From Aquabacterium sp. (GTDB lineage Bacteria > Pseudomonadota > Gammaproteobacteria > Burkholderiales > Burkholderiaceae_C): 64,000 nt of DNA. A model generated the notes under the pieces. It worked only from the letters and a program-made list of their open reading frames with translations. It was not told where the DNA came from and did no database searches. The stretch spans positions 60,200-124,199 of the forward strand of contig NZ_JAUSAR010000169.1 of NCBI RefSeq assembly GCF_030652515.1, given 5' to 3'. Below are positions 42,900 through 51,691 of this stretch, one piece after another; positions within the stretch are counted from its first letter, which is position 1, and each line of letters opens with the position of its first letter. Position numbers and translations under genes: made by a program.

Positions 42900-44240
42900 A
42901 TGACCATGAACCTCACCGACCGCCACCACATCAACGCGCTGTCCGATGCCGTGCTCAATGGCACACCGTCCGGCGTGCACTGCAGCCTGCACATCGCCGC
43001 TGAAGACAGCACCTTCATCCGCTTCAACCACGCCAAGGTGCGTCAAGCCACCCAGGTCAGCCAGGCCTATGCCACCTTGACCTTGACGCAAGGCATGCGC
43101 TGCGCCGAAAGCACCTTGAGCTTGACCGGTGATCTGAGAGGCGACACGGCGCGTCTGGTGGCCGCGCAAGCCGAGCTCAGCCACGACCTGCCCTTCCTGC
43201 CGGAAGACCCCTACCTGCTGCGGCCCGACGTGATCGCCAACACCACCCGCGATGAACCAGGCACCCTGCCCGGCGCCAGCGCCGTGATCGACGCGGTCGC
43301 CACGCATGCCCAAGGCCTGGACCTGGTGGGCTTCATGGCCAGTGGCCCCCTGGTGCGCGCCCATGCCGACAGCCGTGGGCAGCGCAACTGGCACCGCGTG
43401 GACACCTTCAGCTTCGACTGGTGCCTCTACCATGCGACCGACAAGGCCGTCAAAGCCTTGCACGCTGGACAACACTGGTCCAGCGATGCGTGGGCCCGCC
43501 AGCTCCAGCAAGGCGCCACTCAATTGCCACTGCTCGGCCTGCCCCCCAAGACCTTGCAGCCCGGCCGCTACCGCGCCTACTTCGCCCCCTCGGCCGTGTC
43601 CGATCTGCTGGGCACGCTGGCCTGGGGCGGCTTCAGCCAGAAGGAACAAGCCGTGGGCACCTCACCGCTGATGCGCCTGGTGCGGGGCGAAGCCGCCCTG
43701 CATGCCAGCGTGCAACTGACGGAAGACACCGGCCGCAGCATCGCCCCCGCCTTCACACCCGAGGGCTTCACCGCCCCCGGGCAAGTGCCGCTGGTGATCA
43801 ACGGCCGGCACGCCCACAGCCTGTGTTCACCCCGCTCGGCCCGCGAGTTCGGCTTGCCCACCAACGGCGCGCTGGCCGGCGAGAACCCGCAAGCCCTGAG
43901 CCTGGCCGCAGGCACCCTGCCCGAGGCCGAGGTGCTCCAGGCCCTGGGCACCGGCCTGTACATCAGCAATCTTCACTACCTGAACTACAGCGACCGCCAG
44001 CACTGCCGCGTCACCGGCATGACCCGTTTCGCCTGCTTCTGGGTCGAGAACGGCGAGCTGGTAGCACCACTGCAGGTGATGCGCTTTGACGACGACCTGC
44101 TGGACCTGCTCGGCCCCCGCCTGATCGCGCTGACGGATCGGGCCGAATTGCACCAGGACACCGGCACCTATGGGCAACGACAGTTGGCATCCATCACCAC
44201 ACCAGGGGTGCTGGTTGATGGGTTTCAGCTAACCTTGTGA
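42900..44240 (+). CDS. TldE/PmbA-like partner of TldD
   Basis: 446 residues of the PmbA/TldE fold. It lacks the HExxxH metal motif and so is the non-catalytic half of the heterodimer. Visible blocks: CSLHIAAEDSTFIRFNHAKV, RAYFAPSAVSDLLGTLAWGG, SPRSAREFGLPTNGAL, GTGLYISNLHYLNYSDRQHC and MTRFACFWVENGELVAPLQV. Starts at ATG 42900, 2 bases after the tldD stop; ATG 42906 is also possible. Shares the GNAT-DUF445-tldD transcript. Confidence 0.88.
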   Translation: MTMNLTDRHHINALSDAVLNGTPSGVHCSLHIAAEDSTFIRFNHAKVRQATQVSQAYATLTLTQGMRCAESTLSLTGDLRGDTARLVAAQAELSHDLPFLPEDPYLLRPDVIANTTRDEPGTLPGASAVIDAVATHAQGLDLVGFMASGPLVRAHADSRGQRNWHRVDTFSFDWCLYHATDKAVKALHAGQHWSSDAWARQLQQGATQLPLLGLPPKTLQPGRYRAYFAPSAVSDLLGTLAWGGFSQKEQAVGTSPLMRLVRGEAALHASVQLTEDTGRSIAPAFTPEGFTAPGQVPLVINGRHAHSLCSPRSAREFGLPTNGALAGENPQALSLAAGTLPEAEVLQALGTGLYISNLHYLNYSDRQHCRVTGMTRFACFWVENGELVAPLQVMRFDDDLLDLLGPRLIALTDRAELHQDTGTYGQRQLASITTPGVLVDGFQLTL

Positions 44241-44266
44241 TTCATCCACCACCTGATGGGACCCTT

Positions 44267-45163
44267 ATGAAACTCATGGACTACGGCCGCAAGGCCATCG
44301 ACTTCCAGAACCCACCGGCCGCCACGCCTGAATCCAGCGGCGTCTCGCGCCGTGGTTTTGTGGTGACCTCCCTGGCCACCGGTTTCGCCTTGGCGTCTGA
44401 ACCGCTGCTGGCCCAGGCCATCAGCACCGACACCAAAGGCCTGGTCGTCGCTGAAGTGCAAGTGCCCACCGCCGATGGCAAGATCCCGGCCTACGTGGCC
44501 CGCCCGGCCAAGGCTGGCAAGCACCCCGTGATCCTGGTGGTTCAGGAAATCTTCGGCGTGCACGAGCACATCAAGGACGTGTGCCGCCGCTATGCCAAGC
44601 TGGGTTACTTCGCGATCGCCCCCGAGATGTTCGCGCGCCAGGGCGACGTCTCGAAGATGACCGACATCGGCGCCATCCTGAGCGAGGTCGTCTCCAAGGT
44701 GCCTGACGCACAGGTGTGCGCCGACCTGGACGCCGCGGTGGCTTTCGCGAAGGCCAGCGGCCACGCCAATGCCGACAAGGTGGGCTTGGTGGGCTACTGC
44801 TGGGGCGGCCGCACGGCCTGGGTCTATGCACTGCACAACCCCAAGCTCAAGGCGGCGGTGGCCTATTACGGTTTGCTTGAAGGCATGAAATCACCCATCA
44901 AGCCGCGTGATCCCATCGAGTTCGGTGCCGAGATCAAGGTGCCCGTGCTGGGCTTGTACGCGGGCAAGGACGCCTACGTGAAACCCGAGGCCATTGCCAA
45001 GATGCGGGAAGGGGTAGCCAAGTCTGGCAGTGGCTCCGAGATCGTGGTGTTTCCCAACGTGGATCACGGCTTCAACGCCGACTACCGCCCCACCTACGAC
45101 AAGGCGGCAGCCACGTATGCCTGGAAGCTGACGCGAGACTGGCTGAAAGACCACGGCGTTTGA
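44267..45163 (+). CDS. Dienelactone hydrolase family protein, Tat-exported
   Basis: 298 residues. The twin-arginine signal ([18 protein letters not shown], about residues 27-50) is unusual for a fold that is mostly cytoplasmic. Catalytic triad of dienelactone hydrolase: Cys178 in [13 protein letters not shown], Asp in [10 protein letters not shown] and His in [12 protein letters not shown]; the accessory Glu is in [12 protein letters not shown]. Acts on lactones or esters; the substrate is unknown. ATG 44267 with GGGAC upstream. Twenty-six bases after tldE, perhaps same operon. Confidence 0.9.
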   Translation: MKLMDYGRKAIDFQNPPAATPESSGVSRRGFVVTSLATGFALASEPLLAQAISTDTKGLVVAEVQVPTADGKIPAYVARPAKAGKHPVILVVQEIFGVHEHIKDVCRRYAKLGYFAIAPEMFARQGDVSKMTDIGAILSEVVSKVPDAQVCADLDAAVAFAKASGHANADKVGLVGYCWGGRTAWVYALHNPKLKAAVAYYGLLEGMKSPIKPRDPIEFGAEIKVPVLGLYAGKDAYVKPEAIAKMREGVAKSGSGSEIVVFPNVDHGFNADYRPTYDKAAATYAWKLTRDWLKDHGV

Positions 45164-45247
45164 GCCTCACCCGCGCACCTGCACCATCGCCATCTGTCTG
45201 TCACACTGACTGACCATACCCTGCCCGACAACCTGGAGGTACATCCC

Positions 45248-45901
45248 ATGGCACTTCGCATCAACGACCTGGTCCCCAATTTCTCGGCCGAGACCGATCA
45301 AGGGCCCATCAGCTTTCACGACTGGATCGGCTCCGGCTGGGCCATCCTGTTTTCTCACCCCAAAGATTTCACGCCCGTGTGCACCACCGAGTTTGGCGCC
45401 GTGGCCCAACTGGCCGCCGAATGGGCCAAGCGCAACACCAAGGTGATCGGCGTGTCCGTCGATGGCGTGGAAGCGCACAAGAAGTGGAAGGGCGACATCG
45501 AAGCCGTTGCAGGTTGCCCCGCAGGCTTCCCCATCATTGCCGACGAAGGCCTGGCCGTGTCCAAGGCTTTCGACATGCTGCCCGCCGAGGCCTACCTGCC
45601 CGATGGCCGCACCGCCAATGACACCGCCACCGTGCGCTCGGTGTTCATCATCGGCCCGGACAAGAAGCTCAAGCTGTCCATGACCTACCCGATGTCGGTG
45701 GGCCGCAACTTCGCCGAAGTGCTGCGCGCGCTGGATGCCCTGCAGCTGACCTTCAACGTGCCGCTGGCCACGCCCGCCAACTGGACGGTGGGCCAAGACG
45801 TGGTGGTCGCCCTCTCGCTGAACGACGACCAGGCCCGCGAGAAGTACGGCAGCATCGATGTGAAGCTGCCTTACCTGCGCACCACCAAAGCGCCGAAGTA
45901 A
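45248..45901 (+). CDS. 1-Cys peroxiredoxin (Prx6 type)
   Basis: 217 residues. Peroxidatic Cys45 in HPKDFTPVCTTEFG; further GVSVDGVEAHKKWKGDI, ATVRSVFIIGPDKKLKLSM and TYPMSVGRNFAEVLRALDAL. The length and C-terminal arm (LPYLRTTKAPK) fit the Prx6 group, which reduces peroxides with glutathione or another thiol. There is a second cysteine (EAVAGCPAGFP), common in bacterial members. The 84-base gap before it probably holds its own promoter; GGAGG precedes the ATG. Confidence 0.94.
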   Translation: MALRINDLVPNFSAETDQGPISFHDWIGSGWAILFSHPKDFTPVCTTEFGAVAQLAAEWAKRNTKVIGVSVDGVEAHKKWKGDIEAVAGCPAGFPIIADEGLAVSKAFDMLPAEAYLPDGRTANDTATVRSVFIIGPDKKLKLSMTYPMSVGRNFAEVLRALDALQLTFNVPLATPANWTVGQDVVVALSLNDDQAREKYGSIDVKLPYLRTTKAPK

Positions 45902-45931
45902 GCAGGGCACGCATCCGGCGGCAGCGCCACC

Positions 45932-46798
45932 TCATGCCTGCGGCGTGAACCGCCGCATGGCCAAGGCAAACAGCAAGCCACCGCCGTACATGACGGCGCC
46001 ATAAACCGCCCCTGGCACGGCCATCGCATCATTGTTCAGAACCGTTGCGGCAATCACCAGCGCGAGCGTGGCATTCTGGACCGCCGTCTCGATGCCCAAG
46101 GTGACCGCTTGCTGGCGAGGCAACCGCGCCAGCCAGGCCACGAAGAAACCGCCTGCCAACATGCTCAGATTGAGCACCAGGGCCACGGGCGCCAAGGTCG
46201 TGAAGTGATCCTGGACCAATGCCCAGTTCTTGACCACGGCCACCGCCACCACCACCACGAACAGCAAGGTGGAGATCTTGGTCAACACCGGCTCCAGCTT
46301 CTTGGCCAGGGCGCCACGCCAGGCGCGAAGGGCCATGCCCAGGCTGACCGGCAGCCCCATCATCGCGAAGACATTCACCATCATCAAGCCCACCGGCACC
46401 GCCACCTCCTGGGAGGCTCCCGCGAAGTGCGCCAGGGACCAGGACACGATGAGGGGCAAGGTGAAAATCGTCATCACGCTGGCCACGGCCGTGAAGCTCA
46501 AGGCCAGGGCCACATCGCCACGCGCCAGGTAGGTCAGCAGATTGGACGTGGTGCCTGTGGGGCAGGACGCCAGGATCATGAAGCCCACCGCAAAGGCACC
46601 GGTGATGCCAGCAGCCTGCACCAGGGCATAGCAGACCAGTGGCAACAGAATGAAGTGGCACAGCACACCCACCAGCAATGCCCTGGGTTGCCGCAAGATG
46701 CGAACGAAGTCTGCCCCCGTGAGGCCCAGCCCCAACGAGAACATGATGAACGCCAGACTGGCAGGCAGCAACAAGGTGGAGGCAAGGTCAGGGCGCAT
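45932..46798 (-). CDS. Bile acid:sodium symporter family (BASS) transporter
   Basis: 288 residues with nine or ten predicted membrane helices. Seen: FIMFSLGLGLTGADFVRILR at the start, LASCPTGTTSNLLTYLARGD (the sodium-site helix), LPLIVSWSL, and the crossover motif GIETAVQNATLALVIA. It imports or exports an organic acid with sodium; the true substrate is unlikely to be bile acid here. It lies 65 bases after tesB on the same strand. Convergent with the peroxiredoxin gene. Confidence 0.9.
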   Translation of the reverse strand: MRPDLASTLLLPASLAFIMFSLGLGLTGADFVRILRQPRALLVGVLCHFILLPLVCYALVQAAGITGAFAVGFMILASCPTGTTSNLLTYLARGDVALALSFTAVASVMTIFTLPLIVSWSLAHFAGASQEVAVPVGLMMVNVFAMMGLPVSLGMALRAWRGALAKKLEPVLTKISTLLFVVVVAVAVVKNWALVQDHFTTLAPVALVLNLSMLAGGFFVAWLARLPRQQAVTLGIETAVQNATLALVIAATVLNNDAMAVPGAVYGAVMYGGGLLFALAMRRFTPQA

Positions 46799-46863
46799 TC
46801 GTTTCCCAAGTCAAGGGGCCGCAATCAAAGTAGAGCATGCCCACAGCGGGCAGGCTCCATCCA

Positions 46864-47736
46864 TCAATACTTCTCAGGCACTTCCCGCAGGCGCATCAGC
46901 CCCTCTTGCGCCACGGTGGCCACCAGCGCACCGACCTGCGTGAAGATGCGCCCGAAGTTCATGCCCCGCGATGCCGATGCGTTGGGTGCGTCCATGTCAT
47001 AAAGCAGCCACTCGTCGACCCGGAAATCGCGGTGGAACCACATGGCGTGGTCCAAGCTGGCCGACTGCATGTTCGACTGAACATACGAGACACCATGGGG
47101 CAACATGGCCGTGCTCATCAATACAAAATCCGAGGCGAAAGCCAGGATGCACATGTGCAGCAAAGGATCGTCTGGCAGGCGGCTCTGCGCTTTCATCCAA
47201 TGGCGGCGCTGCGGCTCCTTCTTCACGGGCGCGAAGGGATTGACCGGGTCAATCGGCCGGATCTCGATGGGCCGCTCGCGCTCGAACACCCCGCGGATCT
47301 TCTCCGGGATCATGGGCGCGATCAGCTGGCGGAGTTCGTGCTCGCTGGGGATGCCATCGGGCCCCTCCACTTGCGGCATGGGCGTCTGGTGCTCCAGCCC
47401 ATCTTCGTGCACGGCGAAAGACGCCGACATCAGGAAGATGTTCTCGCCGTGCTGGATGCCTTTCACATTGCGGGTGCAAAAGCTTTTGCCATCCCGGATG
47501 TTTTCCACCTGGTAAACGATGGGTGCGGTGACATCGCCCGCGCGCAGGAAGTAGCCATGCATGGAATGGGGCAACCTGCCTTCCACGGTGCGCCCGGCGG
47601 CCATCAGGGCTTGCCCCAGCACCTGGCCACCGAACACATTCTTGCCAAAGAAGTTGCGGCTGGTGCCACGGTAAATGCCCCGCTCGATGGTTTCCAGATC
47701 GAGGAGATCCAGCACTTCCTGCATCACGTTGCTCAT
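46864..47736 (-). CDS. tesB: Acyl-CoA thioesterase II
   Basis: 290 residues, double hot-dog fold. TesB features: RGTSRNFFGKNVFGGQVLGQ at the N-terminus, LPHSMHGYFLRAGDV, YQVENIRDGKSFCTRNVKG with LMSASFAVHEDGLEHQ, and the second-half catalytic stretch SASLDHAMWFHRDFRVDEW then ASRGMNFGRIF. It hydrolyses medium and long acyl-CoA to free acid and CoA. GGAGGAATGAC precedes the ATG. Divergent from the oxidase gene. Confidence 0.95.
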   Translation of the reverse strand: MSNVMQEVLDLLDLETIERGIYRGTSRNFFGKNVFGGQVLGQALMAAGRTVEGRLPHSMHGYFLRAGDVTAPIVYQVENIRDGKSFCTRNVKGIQHGENIFLMSASFAVHEDGLEHQTPMPQVEGPDGIPSEHELRQLIAPMIPEKIRGVFERERPIEIRPIDPVNPFAPVKKEPQRRHWMKAQSRLPDDPLLHMCILAFASDFVLMSTAMLPHGVSYVQSNMQSASLDHAMWFHRDFRVDEWLLYDMDAPNASASRGMNFGRIFTQVGALVATVAQEGLMRLREVPEKY

Positions 47737-47888
47737 GTCATTCCTCCAGCGAATTCGCTTGATTATCGGGGAACGGAAGCCTGGGTTTCCCTAATCGCCC
47801 AAGCCAACACTTGGCCGCCCCGGCCATTGTGGCTGGCGCCTCGATCTCCAAGAATCCAGGGTAGTGCATAGACATTGAAGGATTGAGC

Positions 47889-49526
47889 ATGGACCGATTG
47901 AATCGACGGAAATTCCTGGGTGGCGCGGCGGCCGCGGTGGCCGGGGCCTCCTTGCCAGGCACGGCCAGCGCGAGCATTCCCGTGACAACCTCGCAAGAAC
48001 GCGTCGTGGTGATCGGCTCGGGCTTCGGTGGCGGCGTCTCCGCACTGCGCCTAGGCCAGGCGGGCATCAAGGTCCTCGTGCTGGAGCGCGGGCGTTGGTG
48101 GAAAACAGGCCCCAATGCCGAAACCTTCCCGCATGCCACCACGCTGGACAAGCGCGACCTGTTCTACACCGCGTGGCCCGAGGTGAATGGCAAGCGCATC
48201 GGCTGGAACCCTTACGCGGGCCTGCTGGAGCCCTTTGTCGGCCAGGGCATCATCGCGGTCACCCCGGCTGGCGTAGGCGGCGGCTCGCTGATGTACCAGG
48301 GCATGACGCTGCAGCCGTCGGAGGCCTTGTTCAAGGCCTGCTTCCCATCGATCGACTACGCGGAGATGGCCTCCGTCTTCTACCCGCGCGTGGCTCAGAT
48401 GCTGCAACTGCAGACGGCGCCCGATGCCCTGGTCAACAGCCCCAACTACCAGGCCGCACGCCTCTTCGCCACCAAGGTACAAGCCGCAGGCTACGACCTG
48501 CAGAAGATCCCGATGCCGATCGACTGGAACTACGCGCTGGCCGAACTGCGGGGAGAGATGAAGCCCTCGTACACCAATGGCGACTGTGCGCTCGGCGTCA
48601 ACAACGGCGGCAAGCATTCGGTCGATGTCACCTACATCGAGCAGGCCATCGCCACGGGCAACGTCACCGTTTCGGCACTGCACCACGTGACCAGCATTGC
48701 CCGTGCGCGCAACGGCTCGTGGGTGATCAAGGTGGACCGCACGGATGAGACGGGCACCGTGCTGGAGCGCAAGGTCATCACGGCCAAGAGTCTGTTCCTG
48801 TCCGCGGGCACCATCAACACGTCGAAGCTGCTGGTGCGTGCCAAAGCCCGTGGTGACATCACCGGCCTGCCAGACGGCGTGGGCCAGGGCTACGGCACCA
48901 ACGCGGATCAGATCTACGTCTGGGCGAACGAGAATGAAGACTTCGGCCCTGTGCAAGGTGGCCCGGTGGTCTTTGGCAGCAAGGAGTGGAACAACCCCCA
49001 CCAGCCCGCGAACACGGTGATCCAGGCCTCCTTGCCACCGCCCAGCAAGAGCAGCAGTTCAACAAGCGCCATGCCCTCGGCGCTGCTGCCTTCTGCTGCG
49101 GCCGTGTCCAGCACCACGTCGTCGACCAAGGCGACGATGCTGGTGGGCTACGGCATGAGCGACAGCCGGGGCAAGTTCGTCTACAACTGGTTGACCGACA
49201 AGGTGGAATTGAAGTGGCCCTCGGGCGGCGATGCCGCGGTGAACAAGCGCATCAAGGATCGGCTCACCGCCATCGCCGGCCCCGGTGCCAAGTTGACCAA
49301 CACCAATGACTTGATCAACACCACCTGGCACTCGCTGGGGGGCGCCTGCATCGGCGTTGTGTGTGATCTGGAAGGCCGGGTGAAGGGGCAGCGCGGGTTG
49401 TATGTGCTGGATGGGGCCTTGATGCCAGGGGCCACGTGTGCTTGCAACCCGTCGATGACGATTGCTGCGATTGTGGAGCGGGCGCTTGACCGGATTGTGC
49501 AGAACGACATCGGCACGATCATTTGA
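47889..49526 (+). CDS. Cholesterol-oxidase-like GMC oxidoreductase, Tat-exported
   Basis: 545 residues. A twin-arginine signal (LNRRKFLGGAAAAVAGASLP) is followed by the FAD dinucleotide fold VVVIGSGFGGGVSALRLGQA and the FAD-covering PAGVGGGSLMYQGMTLQP. The C-terminus has His481 in TTWHSLGGACIG and Asn520 in CNPSMTIAA, the positions of the catalytic pair in class I cholesterol oxidases. Residues about 381-411 are a Ser/Ala/Thr/Pro-rich stretch with almost no charge, in the region that in the Streptomyces enzyme bears the active-site glutamate; I see no Glu there. It probably oxidises an alcohol outside the cytoplasm; sterol use is unproven. Start ATG 47889. Confidence 0.85.
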   Translation: MDRLNRRKFLGGAAAAVAGASLPGTASASIPVTTSQERVVVIGSGFGGGVSALRLGQAGIKVLVLERGRWWKTGPNAETFPHATTLDKRDLFYTAWPEVNGKRIGWNPYAGLLEPFVGQGIIAVTPAGVGGGSLMYQGMTLQPSEALFKACFPSIDYAEMASVFYPRVAQMLQLQTAPDALVNSPNYQAARLFATKVQAAGYDLQKIPMPIDWNYALAELRGEMKPSYTNGDCALGVNNGGKHSVDVTYIEQAIATGNVTVSALHHVTSIARARNGSWVIKVDRTDETGTVLERKVITAKSLFLSAGTINTSKLLVRAKARGDITGLPDGVGQGYGTNADQIYVWANENEDFGPVQGGPVVFGSKEWNNPHQPANTVIQASLPPPSKSSSSTSAMPSALLPSAAAVSSTTSSTKATMLVGYGMSDSRGKFVYNWLTDKVELKWPSGGDAAVNKRIKDRLTAIAGPGAKLTNTNDLINTTWHSLGGACIGVVCDLEGRVKGQRGLYVLDGALMPGATCACNPSMTIAAIVERALDRIVQNDIGTII

Positions 49527-49636
49527 GGATCGCCAGCTTGGCGTGAAAAAGCAGTTGGTTTCGACCCAAAGTGGAACTCCGGTCGATGAGAGACAATGCC
49601 CGGGCCGCTGGTGCACCGCGGCCTGCGCTCCTACCC

Positions 49637-50977
49637 ATGAATAACCACCTGCCCACCCACCCAGCCGCCGTGCTGGCATTGGCCTTTATGGCCACCATCC
49701 TGCTGGGCACGGCGCTGCTGATGCTGCCCTGGGCCAGCGCCAGCGGCGAGAGCGCGCCGTGGTTGACGGCGCTGTTCACCGCCACCTCGGCGGTGTGTGT
49801 GACCGGGCTGGTGGTGGTGGACACGGGAACCTACTGGAGCCCGCTGGGCCAGGGGCTGGTGATGGCGCTGTTCCAGCTGGGCGGTTTCGGGATGATGACC
49901 TCGGCCACGCTGATGGGGCTGTTGATCGGTGGCCACATGAAGCTGCGCACGCGAATGTTGCTGCAATCGGAGACGCATGCCCTGTCGCTGGGCGATGTGC
50001 GCTCGGTGGCGCGCATGGTGCTGGTGGTGACGGTGGTGTGCGAGGCGACGGTGGCGCTGTGGCTGACGGTGCGCTTTGCCATGAAGATGGACCTGAGCTG
50101 GTCGCAGGCGCTGTGGCACGGCACTTTCCATGCGGTGTCTGCCTACAACAATGCGGGATTTTCCACCTGGCCCGACAGCGTGATTCGCCACCTGACCGAC
50201 GGCTGGGTGCTGGCGCCGCTGATGCTGGCGATCGTGGTGGGCGGCCTGGGGTTTCCGGTGATCACCGAGCTCTGGGCAAACCGCCGCAAGCGGCAAGCGC
50301 GCTGGTCGGTGCACACCACGCTGACGGTGTGGGGCTCGGCGGCGCTGGTGTTTCTGGGCACGCTTGGACTGTGGCTGGTAGAGCGCAACAACCCCAAAAC
50401 GCTCGGCATGCTGGGGTTCTTCGACCAATGGCTGGCGGCGTTGTTCACCTCGGTGTCGGCGCGCACGGCGGGCTTCAACGCGGTGGACATCGGCGCGCTG
50501 GGGCTCGAATCGCTGGTGCTGCACTATGTGTTGATGTTCATCGGTGGCGGCAGCGCGGGCACGGCCGGCGGTGTGAAGGTGACCACGGTGTTTTTGCTGC
50601 TATTGGTGGTGTGGAGCGAGATCCGCGGCCGGGCCGATGTGGAGTTTCGCGGGCGGCGCATTTCCACGCCGGTGCAGCGCCAGGCGCTGTCCATCCTGGT
50701 GCTCAGCGGCACGGCGGTGTCGCTGGGGCTGCTGGCCATCATTCCCTTGGCGAACCACCTGCCGCTGGACAAGCTGCTGTTTGAAGTGGTGTCGGCTTTC
50801 GCCACGGTGGGTCTGTCCACCGGCATCACGGCCGACCTGCCGCCCGCCGCGCAGGGCGTGATCATTGCGCTGATGTACGCTGGGCGCGTGGGCGTTGTGA
50901 CGCTGGCGCTGGCGCTGGCGATCAACCAGGTACCCAGGGCGTACCGCTATCCCGAGGAAAAACCGATTGTTGGCTAA
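49637..50977 (+). CDS. TrkH/KtrB-family potassium transporter subunit
   Basis: 446 residues. Four pore repeats with selectivity glycines can be seen: ATSAVCVTGLVVVDTGTY, AVSAYNNAGFSTW, SVSARTAGFNAVDIG and AFATVGLSTGITAD. About ten membrane helices. It forms the potassium-conducting channel gated by the cytoplasmic NAD-binding partner encoded next. ATG 49637 (MNNHLPTHPAAVLALAF) is preferred because the first helix follows directly; ATG 49586 would add 17 residues and neither has a good ribosome site. Confidence 0.92.
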   Translation: MNNHLPTHPAAVLALAFMATILLGTALLMLPWASASGESAPWLTALFTATSAVCVTGLVVVDTGTYWSPLGQGLVMALFQLGGFGMMTSATLMGLLIGGHMKLRTRMLLQSETHALSLGDVRSVARMVLVVTVVCEATVALWLTVRFAMKMDLSWSQALWHGTFHAVSAYNNAGFSTWPDSVIRHLTDGWVLAPLMLAIVVGGLGFPVITELWANRRKRQARWSVHTTLTVWGSAALVFLGTLGLWLVERNNPKTLGMLGFFDQWLAALFTSVSARTAGFNAVDIGALGLESLVLHYVLMFIGGGSAGTAGGVKVTTVFLLLLVVWSEIRGRADVEFRGRRISTPVQRQALSILVLSGTAVSLGLLAIIPLANHLPLDKLLFEVVSAFATVGLSTGITADLPPAAQGVIIALMYAGRVGVVTLALALAINQVPRAYRYPEEKPIVG

Positions 50978-51641
50978 ATCAAACTCAATGCGGGGCGACA
51001 GCGTGGTCGTCATCGGACTGGGGCGCTTTGGCGCCAGCGTGGCGCGGTCGCTGGTGGCCGCAGGGCACGAGGTGCTGGCCATGGACGCCAGCGCGGAGGT
51101 GGTACAGGACCTGGCGCACGAACTGCCGCATGTCGTCCAGGCGGATTCAACCGAACTGCAGGCGCTGCAACAGCTGTCAGTGACGGACTTCTCGCATGCG
51201 GTGGTGAGCATCGGCACCAACCTTGAGGCGAGCGTGTTGACGGTGCTGAACCTGGCGCAGATGGGCGTGAAAGACATCTGGGCCAAGGCCAACAGCCCGC
51301 AGCACGGGCGCATTGCCGAGCGCGTGGGCGCGCACCACGTGATCTACCCCGAGGCCGACATGGGCGAACGTGTGGCACACCTGGTGACGGGCAAGATGAT
51401 CGACTTCATCGAGTTCGACGACGGTTTCGCCATCGCCAAGACCCGCGCACCGATGGAAACGCACAACAAGACACTGGCCGTGTCGAATGTGCGCAAGAAA
51501 TACGGCATCACGGTGGTGGGCATCAAGCGCCGCAGCCAGGACTTCATCTACGCCAAGCCCGACACGGAGATCAAGCCGGGCGACCACCTGATCCTGGCCG
51601 GGCCGACACCGCTGATCAAGAAGTTCGCGGCACTGTACTGA
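50967..51641 (+). CDS. TrkA/KtrA-family potassium uptake regulator
   Basis: 224 residues. RCK-N Rossmann domain VVVIGLGRFGASVARSLVAA, acidic ribose position LAMDASAEVV, VQADSTELQAL, then RCK-C (NKTLAVSNVRKKYGITVVGI, KPGDHLILAG). It binds NAD(H) or ATP and gates the channel subunit. GAGGAAAA lies seven bases before TTG 50967, so a TTG start overlapping the channel gene by 11 bases is likely; ATG 50988 is the alternative. Confidence 0.92.
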   Translation: MLAKSNSMRGDSVVVIGLGRFGASVARSLVAAGHEVLAMDASAEVVQDLAHELPHVVQADSTELQALQQLSVTDFSHAVVSIGTNLEASVLTVLNLAQMGVKDIWAKANSPQHGRIAERVGAHHVIYPEADMGERVAHLVTGKMIDFIEFDDGFAIAKTRAPMETHNKTLAVSNVRKKYGITVVGIKRRSQDFIYAKPDTEIKPGDHLILAGPTPLIKKFAALY

Positions 51642-51653
51642 ATCGAAGAGGCA

Positions 51654-51673
51654 CCTTCGGTCAGAGTCGAAGG
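51654..51673. other. Hairpin between convergent ktrA and hsdR
   Basis: CCTTCG (51654-51659) with CGAAGG (51668-51673), 8-base loop, in the 50-base convergent gap. No U-run on either strand. May contribute to transcript ends of both genes. Confidence 0.3.
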
Positions 51674-51691
51674 GACTCCCCTTGTCAAAGC

